A DNA stretch of 64,000 nucleotides from the NCBI GenBank assembly GCA_001899065.1, contig MKUZ01000017.1:1-64000 (forward strand), read 5' to 3'. Below the pieces are notes generated by a model that saw nothing but the letters and a program-made list of their open reading frames with translations, searched no databases and was not told the origin of the DNA. Positions within the stretch are counted from its first letter, which is position 1. Each line of letters starts with the position of its first letter. The DNA is from Devosia sp. 66-22 (GTDB taxonomy: Bacteria > Pseudomonadota > Alphaproteobacteria > Rhizobiales > Devosiaceae). The translations under genes and the position numbers were made by a program. Below are positions 22,832 to 32,418 of this stretch, piece after piece.

Positions 22832-24049
22832 TTGGCCGAAATCGAACTCACGATCCTGATGCCGTGCCTCAACGAGGCCGAGACGCTCGCGGTGTGCATC
22901 CGCAAGGCGCGGGGCTTCCTCGACCGCACCGGCATTTCGGGCGAGGTGGTGATTGCCGATAACGGCTCGACCGACGGCAGCCAGCAGATCGCCGAAGCGG
23001 AAGGCGCGCGTGTGGTTCCGGTGGCCTTGCGCGGCTATGGCGCGGCGCTCGGCGCGGGGATCGAGGCCGCCCACGGCCGCTTCGTCATCATGGGCGACGC
23101 CGACGACAGCTACGACTTCGCCAATCTCGACGCGTTCGTCGCCGCACTGCGCGCCGGCAACCAGCTGGTGATGGGCAATCGCTTCACGGGCGGCATCGCG
23201 CCCGGCGCCATGCCCTGGCACCATAAGTATATCGGCAACCCGGTGCTGAGCTTCATCGGCCGGCTGTTCTTCGGCAGCAAGGCGTCGGACTTCCATTGCG
23301 GGCTGCGCGGTTTCGATCGGGCGGCCATCCTCGGGCTCAATCTGCGCACCTCTGGAATGGAGTTCGCCTCCGAGATGCTGGTAAAGGCGACGCTGTCAGG
23401 GCTGCGCGTCGCCGAGGTCCCGACCACGCTCAAGAAGGACGGGCGCAGCCGCCCGCCGCATTTGCGCTCGTTCCGCGACGGCTGGCGGCATCTGCGCTTC
23501 CTGCTGCTGTTCTCGCCGCGCTGGCTGTTCCTCTATCCAGGACTGGTGCTGCTGGCCGTCGGGCTGTTCCTCGGCGCGCTGCTGATCCGCGGACCGTTGA
23601 ACCTGACGCCGACCGTGGTGCTCGATCTCCACACATTCCTGGTGGGCGCGATGTGCATCCTGCTCGGGATGCAGGGGATCAGCTTTGCGGTGATCGGCCG
23701 AAGGTTCGCCTCGCACTATGGCTTCATCCCGCGTTCGCGCACCTTCGACGGATTGCTCGAGGCATTGACGCTGGAGCGCGTGCTGCTGTTTGCAGCGCTG
23801 CTGGTGCTGATCGGGGTCGTGGCGCTCGGCTGGGGCTTCACGCAATGGGCGGAACGCGGCTTCGGGCCGCTGCCGCTGAGCTCAACGATGCGGGCGATGA
23901 TCCTTGCGGTCACGATGATCGTCGCCGGGCTGCAACTGGCGATGTCGGCCTTCATGGGCTCGATGATCGACATCCCGCTGGCCGAGCGCCGGGTGAGCGA
24001 AGTGCCGCGCGAGGACTGGATGGTCCGCCGCGCCGAGGACCGCCAGTGA
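22832..24049 (+). CDS. Glycosyltransferase family 2 with C-terminal membrane domain
   Basis: A 405-residue protein. The N-terminal GT-A domain (residues 1-215) starts ILMPCLNEAETLAVCIRKAR, has the nucleotide-sugar DxD-like MGDADDSYDF near 92 and resembles dolichyl-phosphate mannose synthases. From about 225 on there are four or so membrane helices (LFLYPGLVLLAVGLFLGALL and others). The product is probably a polyprenyl-phosphate sugar used for envelope glycan modification; the sugar is not predictable. It starts at TTG, 46 bp after hisG, and overlaps the next gene by one base. Confidence 0.85.
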   Translation: MAEIELTILMPCLNEAETLAVCIRKARGFLDRTGISGEVVIADNGSTDGSQQIAEAEGARVVPVALRGYGAALGAGIEAAHGRFVIMGDADDSYDFANLDAFVAALRAGNQLVMGNRFTGGIAPGAMPWHHKYIGNPVLSFIGRLFFGSKASDFHCGLRGFDRAAILGLNLRTSGMEFASEMLVKATLSGLRVAEVPTTLKKDGRSRPPHLRSFRDGWRHLRFLLLFSPRWLFLYPGLVLLAVGLFLGALLIRGPLNLTPTVVLDLHTFLVGAMCILLGMQGISFAVIGRRFASHYGFIPRSRTFDGLLEALTLERVLLFAALLVLIGVVALGWGFTQWAERGFGPLPLSSTMRAMILAVTMIVAGLQLAMSAFMGSMIDIPLAERRVSEVPREDWMVRRAEDRQ

Positions 24050-24798
24050 TGCTCGATCCATTGGTGCTGCTGGCGCTCGGTGGTGCCGGACTGCTGGCGG
24101 GCTTCGTCGACGCGATCGCGGGCGGGGGCGGTCTGATCGCGCTGCCGGCGCTGCTCGCGGCGGGGGTTCCCCCGGTCGCCGCGCTGGGCACCAACAAGGT
24201 GCAGTCGGTGATCGGCACCGGCATGGCGGCGCTGACCTATTGGCGCAAGGGCTTCGTGTCGCTGCGCAGCGTGCTGCTGGCCGTCGTCTGCGCCTCGGTC
24301 GCGGCCTTCGCCGGCGCTCTGATCGTCAAGCAGGTCGACACCTCGACGTTGAGCGTGGCGGTCCCCCTCGCGCTGGTCCCGGTCGCCCTCTACTTCCTTC
24401 TGGCGCCTCGGCTCAGCGACGAGGATCGCCACGCCCGTCTGGCCTTTGCGACCTTCGTGCCTGTGATGGCAGCCATCGTCGGATTCTATGACGGCGGACT
24501 CGGACCGGGGACGGGCTCCTTTCTCACCATGGGCTTTGTAGCGCTGTTCGGCCTGGGGCTGACCCGGGCGGCGGGCCACACCAAAGTCGTGAACCTTGCC
24601 TCCAACCTCGGCGCGCTGGCGCTGTTCATCCCGTCCGGCGACGTGGTGTGGGTGGCTGCCGGTGCGATGGCCGTCGGGCAGCTGATCGGCGGCTATCTCG
24701 GCGCGCTGACCGGCATCCGCTTCGGCGCCAAGCTCATCCGGCCGCTGGTCGTGGTGATCTCCCTGATCCTCGCGATCAAGCTGCTGTTCTTCCGCTAG
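24049..24798 (+). CDS. TSUP family membrane transporter (TauE/SafE)
   Basis: A 249-residue membrane protein with about eight hydrophobic helices. It has the two TSUP signatures: AGFVDAIAGGGGLIALPAL near residue 17 and GFYDGGLGPGTGSFLTMGF near 145, each followed by a TNKVQS or HTKVVNLASN segment. TSUP proteins move sulfite, sulfoacetate or other small organic anions across the inner membrane. The substrate is not indicated by context. It shares one base with the upstream glycosyltransferase stop. Confidence 0.9.
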   Translation: MLDPLVLLALGGAGLLAGFVDAIAGGGGLIALPALLAAGVPPVAALGTNKVQSVIGTGMAALTYWRKGFVSLRSVLLAVVCASVAAFAGALIVKQVDTSTLSVAVPLALVPVALYFLLAPRLSDEDRHARLAFATFVPVMAAIVGFYDGGLGPGTGSFLTMGFVALFGLGLTRAAGHTKVVNLASNLGALALFIPSGDVVWVAAGAMAVGQLIGGYLGALTGIRFGAKLIRPLVVVISLILAIKLLFFR

Positions 24799-24869
24799 GG
24801 CTTCGGGCTTGGTCTGACGCTTGAAGTGGTGGTGAGAACCCTCGACACCTACGAGGGACCAAATGAAAC

Positions 24870-24895
24870 GGGCGCCGGTGTTGCCACCGGCGCCC
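24870..24895 (-). terminator. Terminator of the groESL operon
   Basis: A perfect 10-bp stem, GGGCGCCGGT/ACCGGCGCCC, with a six-base loop. On the minus strand it is followed by a T-rich GTTTCATTT, and it lies about 50 bp after the groEL stop. Confidence 0.8.
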
Positions 24896-24947
24896 TGATC
24901 TCTCGTCCGTGACTGGGAAGTCTGGACGAAGCTGGTTGGCTGACGCC

Positions 24948-26606
<1,659 letters not shown>

Positions 26607-26634
26607 TTAGGGACAGTCAGGAATGCGCCGGCAA

Positions 26635-26922
26635 TCAGCCGATCACGCCCATGATGTCGGTTTCCTTCATGATGAGCAGGTCCTTGCCATCGAGCTTGAC
26701 CTCGGTGCCGCTCCACTTGCCGAACAGCACGCGGTCGCCAACCTTGACGTCGAGGGCAACGATCTTGCCGCTCTCGTCACGGGCGCCCGGGCCCACGGCC
26801 TCGATCACGCCCTCGGAGGGCTTTTCCTTGGCGCTGTCGGGGATGATGATGCCGCCAGCGGTCTTTTCCTCGCTGTCGACACGGCGGACGACCACGCGGT
26901 CGTGCAGGGGACGGAATGCCAT
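26635..26922 (-). CDS. groES: Co-chaperonin GroES (10 kDa)
   Basis: A 95-residue cap protein of the chaperonin. It starts [19 protein letters not shown], has the mobile-loop region [18 protein letters not shown] and ends [13 protein letters not shown], all typical. ATG 26922 matches the family; the frame continues upstream only as an artefact. It is the first gene of the groESL operon and has a CIRCE element about 40 bp upstream. Confidence 0.98.
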   Translation of the reverse strand: MAFRPLHDRVVVRRVDSEEKTAGGIIIPDSAKEKPSEGVIEAVGPGARDESGKIVALDVKVGDRVLFGKWSGTEVKLDGKDLLIMKETDIMGVIG

Positions 26923-26957
26923 GATTTTCCTCTGGAATCCTATGAAACTTGGCCCCG

Positions 26958-26984
26958 TTAGCACTCCAGGATAGAGAGTGCTAG
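26958..26984 (-). promoter_or_regulatory. CIRCE operator (HrcA binding site)
   Basis: TTAGCACTC, nine bases, GAGTGCTAG: an inverted repeat matching the CIRCE consensus TTAGCACTC-N9-GAGTGCTAA at all but one base. It lies 35 bp upstream of the groES start, so heat-shock repression by HrcA is expected; hrcA itself is not in the window. Confidence 0.95.
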
Positions 26985-27101
26985 CAGTTGGCTGGGGATA
27001 TAGGAGGGGGGCAAAATCGAGTCAAGGCGCGGCTGGTGAAGAGTTAATGACGGCCGCGGAACGAAGCGGCGCTCTTGCGGATTGTCGAGCGAGCGTCGTA
27101 G

Positions 27102-28277
27102 TTGGGGCACCCCGTAAAGCCGGATAAAGAATTGACGATCGAGCTCGACCCGAAGTCCTTGCCTGTGCAGCAGCTCTGGAGTTCGCCACAACTGGCGGTC
27201 ATCGTTCCGACCTTCAACGAGCGCGACAATGTCGTCTCGCTGTTCGAGCTCGTGAGCCAGGCGATGGGGGAAATCCCCTTCGAATTCATCGTCGTCGACG
27301 ACAATTCGCCCGACGGCACTGCCGCCGTGGTCAAGGAACTGGCGCGCCGCCACGCCAATGTGCGCTGCATCCACCGCATCGGCCGGCGTGGCCTCAGCTC
27401 GGCGGTGATCGAGGGCATTTCGGCGTCCGCGGCGCCATATTTCGCCGTCATCGACGCCGACCACCAGCATGATGAGCGGGTTCTGCCGCAGATGCTCGAG
27501 AAGGCGCTGGCCGGCGACGACATCGTCATCGGGACGCGCTACGCCAAGGGCGGCACCGCCGGCGAGGGCCTGAGCAAGGCGCGCGAGGCCGGCAGCCGGC
27601 TTGCCACCAGGCTCTCCGACCTCGTGACCGGACAGCCCATTTCCGACCCGATGAGCGGCTTTTTCCTGATGCGCCGCGAAATTTTCGACGAGATCGCGCC
27701 GTCGCTGAGCAATGAAGGCTTCAAGATCCTGCTCGACATCATCGTGTCGGCCCGCCGCGCCCGCTCGCGCCACGGCAAGGAGCTGCGCGTCGGCGAGGTG
27801 CCCTACACCTTCCGTCCGCGCCACGCCGGCGAGAGCAAGATGAGCTCGATCGTTGTGGTGCAGTTCCTCGGCCTCGTGCTGAGCAAGCTGACCGGCGGCC
27901 TGCTGCCCGCGAGCTTCCTGCTGTTCGGCCTGGTGGGCGGCCTGGGCGTGTTCGTCCATATGGGGACGCTGTGGGCGACGACCGCCCTGAGCTTCAACTT
28001 CTTCTGGGCCCAGACCATCGCGACGATCGTCGCCATGACCTTCAACTTCATCCTCAACAACGAGCTGACCTACGCCAACAAGAAGCTGCGCGGCTGGCGG
28101 TATCTGACCGGCCTGTTCACCTTCTATGCCGTCTGCTCGTTCGGCGCGATCGCCAACATCTCGGTGGCGAGCTGGATTTACACGCTCGATCGCGACATCT
28201 GGATCGCGGGCATTGCGGGCGTGCTGATGAGCGTTGTGTTCAACTACTCGGTGACGAAGGTCTTCACATGGCGGTAA
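27102..28277 (+). CDS. Glycosyltransferase family 2 fused to GtrA-like membrane domain
   Basis: A protein of up to 391 residues. The N-terminal domain resembles dolichyl-phosphate mannosyltransferase: LAVIVPTFNERDNVVSLFEL, FIVVDDNSPDGT, VIDADHQHDERVLPQML and SDPMSGFFLMRRE. From about residue 262 the C-terminal part has four membrane helices in the GtrA pattern (FLLFGLVGGLGVFVHMGTLW, FFWAQTIATIVAMTFNFILN, ending NYSVTKVFTW). GtrA domains move polyprenyl-linked sugars across the inner membrane. The start is uncertain: TTG 27102 or TTG 27132, neither with a good ribosome site. It overlaps the next gene by 10 bases. Confidence 0.87.
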   Translation: MGHPVKPDKELTIELDPKSLPVQQLWSSPQLAVIVPTFNERDNVVSLFELVSQAMGEIPFEFIVVDDNSPDGTAAVVKELARRHANVRCIHRIGRRGLSSAVIEGISASAAPYFAVIDADHQHDERVLPQMLEKALAGDDIVIGTRYAKGGTAGEGLSKAREAGSRLATRLSDLVTGQPISDPMSGFFLMRREIFDEIAPSLSNEGFKILLDIIVSARRARSRHGKELRVGEVPYTFRPRHAGESKMSSIVVVQFLGLVLSKLTGGLLPASFLLFGLVGGLGVFVHMGTLWATTALSFNFFWAQTIATIVAMTFNFILNNELTYANKKLRGWRYLTGLFTFYAVCSFGAIANISVASWIYTLDRDIWIAGIAGVLMSVVFNYSVTKVFTWR

Positions 28278-28453
28278 GCGCGGAACTCGAAATCAGGCTC
28301 CGCCGCGTCGGTGGCGTCGGGCCGAACACCAAATGGGATTGGTCGCTCGTCGACGCCCAAGGCAATGTGGTGAAGAAGGGCTCCGCGCTTGGCGAGGAGG
28401 CCAAGGCCTTCGCGACCGCGAGGAAGGCCCGCGAAAAGCTGGCGCAGGGTTAG
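28268..28453 (+). CDS. Small hypothetical protein
   Basis: A 61-residue basic protein beginning MAVSAELEIRLRRVGGVGP, then a WDWSLVDAQGNVVKKG strand pair and a C-terminal helix. Its ATG lies inside the 3' end of the glycosyltransferase gene, so the two are translationally coupled. I recognise no family. Composition and codon use look like a genuine protein. Confidence 0.55.
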   Translation: MAVSAELEIRLRRVGGVGPNTKWDWSLVDAQGNVVKKGSALGEEAKAFATARKAREKLAQG

Positions 28454-28466
28454 GCCGGCCCGGCAA

Positions 28467-29135
28467 CTAGGCCGTCCGCTTGGTGTCCATCTCGGCCCAG
28501 GCCTGGCGCTTGCGATAGATCGTCGAGGGGCTGAGCTCGAGGGCGGCGGCGGCCATGGCGACGTTGCCGGCGAACTGCTGGATGGCGTCCTCGATGATGC
28601 GCTGCTCCTGCCGCCACATCGGCATCACGAGGTCGCGCATGCTGGGAATGCTGGGGCTAGGCAACTCGACGATGGTGGCGGTTTCGGGCTCGGGGCAGCT
28701 GCGCGTGAGGCAGCGGGTCTTGCCGTGCCGACGGGCGAGTTCGCCGATGAGCCGCGTCAGCGCCGCGCCGGAAATGGCCTTGCCGATGCAGTCATGGGCG
28801 CCGGCCCGCATGGCGGCGAGCGCCACCGAGATGCCGGCATCTTCCGACAGGATGATGAGAAGCGCTCCCGAGGCGGCGCGGGCGAGCCGGTTGATCCGCT
28901 CGTCGGTCTCGGCACCCAGGTCGCCGATGGCTTCGAGGTCGGCGAGCACGGCGTCGAACGCCGAATTGCGCATCAGCTCGACCGCGGGGCGGCCAGCCGT
29001 GACATCGACCATCACAGGTGTCTGCGGGAACTCCTCCGCCAGCGACGGCGCGAGACGCTGTTGCAGGTCGCGGCGGCTTTCGATCAGCAGCAGCCGGGCG
29101 GGAAGTTCGGTGTCGATGATGCTCGTATCCGGCAT
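28467..29135 (-). CDS. Receiver-like regulator with Fis-type helix-turn-helix
   Basis: A 222-residue protein. Residues 14-130 look like a response-regulator receiver domain (RLLLIESRRDLQQRLAPSLA, DAVLADLEAIGDLG, GALLIILSEDAGISVALAAM), with a possible phospho-acceptor Asp in LADLEAI. The C-terminal 50 residues form a Fis-like HTH: RIIEDAIQQFAGNVAMAAAA, ELSPSTIYRKRQAW. There is no AAA+ sigma-54 domain between them. It may be an orphan transcriptional regulator; no kinase is encoded nearby. It converges with the small upstream gene. Confidence 0.75.
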   Translation of the reverse strand: MPDTSIIDTELPARLLLIESRRDLQQRLAPSLAEEFPQTPVMVDVTAGRPAVELMRNSAFDAVLADLEAIGDLGAETDERINRLARAASGALLIILSEDAGISVALAAMRAGAHDCIGKAISGAALTRLIGELARRHGKTRCLTRSCPEPETATIVELPSPSIPSMRDLVMPMWRQEQRIIEDAIQQFAGNVAMAAAALELSPSTIYRKRQAWAEMDTKRTA

Positions 29136-29205
29136 GGGATTCGGGCCTGTTGCCTTACGCTTGACTCGTCGAGCAATGTTGGCGGGTTAGGGTAAATATT
29201 CCGTT

Positions 29206-30489
29206 TTGACCGTCCCGGCCCGCGCCCTATGCTGGCCGCACACCACGCGAATCTCACTCAGGGAAGCGGCAGCCTTGCAGGCCCTCGTCTATGTCTTCAT
29301 TGCGCTTTCCGCGCTTGGCGTGGCCGCCGCCGCCTATTTCGGACTGACATTTACCCCCATCGAGGCGGTGACGATTGCAGTCGCCTTCGGGTGCCTCGCG
29401 GTGCTGCTCGTCGAACGGCAGATCCGCCGAAGGGCGGAGCAAAGGCTCGAAAAGGCGGTGGAAGATCTGTCGCGACTGCTGTCGACGGATGCGCAGGCGG
29501 GCTCGGTGCTGAGCCAGCGCGTCAATGCGCTCACCGAGGTGCGCCCGGGACCGCGCCTCACCGCGATCGAATCCGATCTGGCCGTGCTCGGCGCGGTGGT
29601 GCGGCAGGTGACCGAGACGGTGGCCGAACTCGAGGAACGCCGCCGCATCGGCGACGAGGAAAAATCACCGCCGCTGCCGACCGAGCCCGATCCCGACAGC
29701 ATGCCCGAGCCGGTGATCCCGCTCGAAATGCTGCGCCAGGCGGTGGAGGACAAGCGCATCGTCTTCCACATCGAGCCGATCGTGACGCTGCCGCAGCGCA
29801 AGCCGCATTCCTATGACCTCGTGCCGCGCCTGGTGCTGGAGGACGGCGAACTGGCCGACCGGCCCGACTTCATGCCGCGCCACGGCGGGGAGGATGTCGT
29901 GGCGCGGCTCGAGGCCGACGGCGTCGATGAGGCGGTGGTGATCGCCCGGCGCTCGCGCACCACGGGCGCCCCGATTACGCTGCATGTGCCGCTGTCGCGG
30001 GCGACGCTGGGGAGCGCCAAGGCGGTGGATCTGATCCTCGCCGCGCTCGACGCCAACCGCGCCATCGCGCCGTCGCTGCTGTTTGTCATCGCGCAGAACG
30101 AGTTCAAGGCGTCGTCGGCCAAGGAGCGTGCGTCGCTCGCGGCGATCGGCAAGATGGGCGTCGGCCTGTCGATGAGCGGCGCCACCTCGCTGCGCGTCGA
30201 CTATGCCGAGCTGCAGGGGCTGGGTTTCAAGGCGCTGCGCGTCGACGCCACGCGGTTCCTGCGCTCGCCCGAGACCTTCACCGATTTCCACGCGCAGGAC
30301 ATCGCCTCCTATGGCCGCCGCTTCGGCATTGACCTGGTGGCGACGGGGATCATCGACGAGCAGCAATTGCTGCAGGTGTTCGAGGACGGCGTGACGCTGG
30401 TGCAGGGGCCGCATATCGCCGGCCCCGGTCCGGTGCGGCCCGACCTGCAGCTGGATCGCCCGGCGCAGATCGCCCGCGCAGGAGTGTAG
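29206..30489 (+). CDS. Membrane protein with degenerate EAL domain (TipF-like)
   Basis: A protein of up to 427 residues. Two membrane helices (about 28-65: LVYVFIALSALGVAAAAYFG and PIEAVTIAVAFGCLAVLLVE), a coiled coil (70-160) and a C-terminal EAL-like domain (175-415). Catalytic signatures are altered: the ExL motif reads YDLVPRL and the DDFG region reads LSMSGATSL, so c-di-GMP hydrolysis is unlikely and a binding role is more probable. This layout resembles Caulobacter TipF, a c-di-GMP-binding flagellar assembly factor. The start is uncertain; TTG 29272 is an alternative to TTG 29206. Confidence 0.75.
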   Translation: MTVPARALCWPHTTRISLREAAALQALVYVFIALSALGVAAAAYFGLTFTPIEAVTIAVAFGCLAVLLVERQIRRRAEQRLEKAVEDLSRLLSTDAQAGSVLSQRVNALTEVRPGPRLTAIESDLAVLGAVVRQVTETVAELEERRRIGDEEKSPPLPTEPDPDSMPEPVIPLEMLRQAVEDKRIVFHIEPIVTLPQRKPHSYDLVPRLVLEDGELADRPDFMPRHGGEDVVARLEADGVDEAVVIARRSRTTGAPITLHVPLSRATLGSAKAVDLILAALDANRAIAPSLLFVIAQNEFKASSAKERASLAAIGKMGVGLSMSGATSLRVDYAELQGLGFKALRVDATRFLRSPETFTDFHAQDIASYGRRFGIDLVATGIIDEQQLLQVFEDGVTLVQGPHIAGPGPVRPDLQLDRPAQIARAGV

Positions 30490-30491
30490 CC

Positions 30492-31337
30492 GTGTCGACG
30501 CTGTCCGAAATCGCCGGCAACTACGACGCCGTGCTCTCCGATGTGTGGGGCGTGGTGCACAACGGCATCGCTGCGCATCCGAGCGCCGTCGACGCGCTGC
30601 TGCGCTTCCGCCAGGGCGGGGGCAGGGTGGTGCTGATCACCAATGCGCCGCGTCCGTCGCCGCCCATCGTCGACATGCTCGACCGGCTCCACGTGCCGCG
30701 CGACGCCTATGATTCGATCGTCTCGTCCGGCGATGTGACGCGCGCCATGCTGACGCCTTATCGCGGGCAGACGCTGCATTATGTCGGCCCGGTGGGCGAA
30801 AATGACGGGCTGTTCGAGGGCCTCGACATCACGCTGGGGCCGGCCGAGGAGGCGAGGGCCGTCATCGTCACCGACCTCGACAATGACGACCAGACGCCCG
30901 ACGATTACAACGACCGCATCACGCTGTGGCTGAAGCGCAAGCTGCCCATGGTATGCGCCAATCCCGACCGCGTGGTCGAGCATGGCGAGCAGTTGATCTA
31001 TTGCGGCGGCGCGCTGGCCGACCTCTACGAAGCGCGCGGCGGCATGATCCGGATGGCGGGCAAGCCCTATCGGCCGATCTATGACGAGGCGTTGCGGCGG
31101 GCCGAGATGGCGGCCGGCCGGACAGTCGAGCGCAGCCGCATCCTCGCCATCGGCGACAGCGTGCGCACCGACGCGATCGGCGCCGCCAATGCCGGGCTCG
31201 ACCTGCTGTTCATCACCGGCTCCATCCACGCCGCCGAACTCGACGCCTTCGGCAATCCCGACCCGCAGGCGGTGCGCGACCTGGTGGCGCCGAGCGGGGC
31301 GCGGCTCAGGGCCTTCATGCCGCGGCTTGCGTGGTAA
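30492..31337 (+). CDS. HAD superfamily IIA hydrolase
   Basis: A 281-residue cytoplasmic phosphatase-like protein of the alphaproteobacterial HAD-IIA subfamily. Motif I is AVLSDVWGVVHNG near residue 13, motif II VLITNAPRP near 48, and motif IV ILAIGDSVRTDAIGAANAG near 215. The substrate is unknown; sugar phosphates or p-nitrophenyl phosphate-like compounds are typical for the clan. It begins with GTG two bases after the upstream gene and lies directly before ribF. Confidence 0.88.
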   Translation: MSTLSEIAGNYDAVLSDVWGVVHNGIAAHPSAVDALLRFRQGGGRVVLITNAPRPSPPIVDMLDRLHVPRDAYDSIVSSGDVTRAMLTPYRGQTLHYVGPVGENDGLFEGLDITLGPAEEARAVIVTDLDNDDQTPDDYNDRITLWLKRKLPMVCANPDRVVEHGEQLIYCGGALADLYEARGGMIRMAGKPYRPIYDEALRRAEMAAGRTVERSRILAIGDSVRTDAIGAANAGLDLLFITGSIHAAELDAFGNPDPQAVRDLVAPSGARLRAFMPRLAW

Positions 31338-31383
31338 GGCGCCCGGCGCGATATAGCGGCCAGTTGTCTCTCAGGGTTTCTCC

Positions 31384-32358
31384 GTGACAAGTTTCTATCG
31401 GCTCGACGGGCTCGACAAAGTGCCCGAGGCGCTCAGGGGCGCCTTTGTTGCCATCGGTTCGTTCGACGGCGTGCACCGCGGCCACCAGGCGGTGCTGGCG
31501 CGACTCAAGGAGCAGGCGCGGGCGCGCGGCGTGCCCGCCGTGATGCTGACCTTCGAGCCGCATCCGCGCGACGTGTTCGCGCCGGCGCCATTCATGTTTC
31601 GGCTCACGCCGCCCGACATCAAGGCGCGTCTCGCGGCGGCGCTGGGGCTCGACGGCATCGTGCTGATGCCGTTCAGCCGCGACCTCAGCATGGTGGAGGC
31701 CGAGGACTTCGTCGCGCGCTTCCTCGTCAGGGCGCTGCGCGTGTCGGGCGTGGCGGTGGGCGCCGATTTCCATTTCGGCCACAATCGGCGCGGCACGCCC
31801 GATTTCCTGCGCGCCGCGGGGCAGGTGCACGGCTTTGCCGTCGATATCCTCGATCTGCTGCCCGAGGGGGCGGAGCCGGTGTCGTCCTCGCGCATCCGCG
31901 CCGCGCTGACGGCGGGCGAGGTCAGCGCCGCCAACGGCATGCTGGGCTACCACTGGTTCTTCGGCGGCGAGGTGATCAAGGGCGACCAGCGCGGCCGCAC
32001 GCTCGGTTTTCCCACGGCAAATATTGCCACCGCCTCGACTTTCGCGCTGGCGCAGGGCGTCTACGCAGTGCGGGCGCGGCTGGGCGAGAAGCTGCTCGAC
32101 GGCGTCGCCGCCTATGGCAAGCCGATGTTCAACAACGAGCTGCCGCCGTTCGAGACCTATCTGTTCGATTTCGACGCGGACATCTATGGCCGCCATCTCG
32201 AAGTGGCGCTGATCGGGCATATCCGGGGGCAGGAGAAGTTCGGCGGTCTCGAGGAGCTGATCGCGGCCATGACCCGCGACAAGCTCAACGCCAAGGACGC
32301 CCTGGCGCAGTGCGGCGCGTTCGGCGACCTCGACCGGAAGCTGGGGTTTTTCGCCTAG
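31384..32358 (+). CDS. ribF: Bifunctional riboflavin kinase / FAD synthetase
   Basis: A 324-residue enzyme that phosphorylates riboflavin to FMN and adenylates FMN to FAD. The N-terminal nucleotidyltransferase shows AIGSFDGVHRGHQAVL near residue 22 and SSSRIRAALTAGEV near 168. The C-terminal kinase has GDQRGRTLGFPTANI and ends in a KFGGLEELIAAM segment. It starts with GTG. Position immediately upstream of ileS and lspA is a common bacterial gene order. Confidence 0.95.
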   Translation: MTSFYRLDGLDKVPEALRGAFVAIGSFDGVHRGHQAVLARLKEQARARGVPAVMLTFEPHPRDVFAPAPFMFRLTPPDIKARLAAALGLDGIVLMPFSRDLSMVEAEDFVARFLVRALRVSGVAVGADFHFGHNRRGTPDFLRAAGQVHGFAVDILDLLPEGAEPVSSSRIRAALTAGEVSAANGMLGYHWFFGGEVIKGDQRGRTLGFPTANIATASTFALAQGVYAVRARLGEKLLDGVAAYGKPMFNNELPPFETYLFDFDADIYGRHLEVALIGHIRGQEKFGGLEELIAAMTRDKLNAKDALAQCGAFGDLDRKLGFFA

Positions 32359-32418
32359 ATTTGCAAATCCGCGGGCTTTGTCGCTAAAAGGCCCGCACTT
32401 CCGCCTTCAGAGCCCAAA

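Noticed and set aside
26958..27959. 333-aa minus-strand frame next to groES
   Set aside because: Antisense to the glycosyltransferase-GtrA gene; no recognisable protein features.
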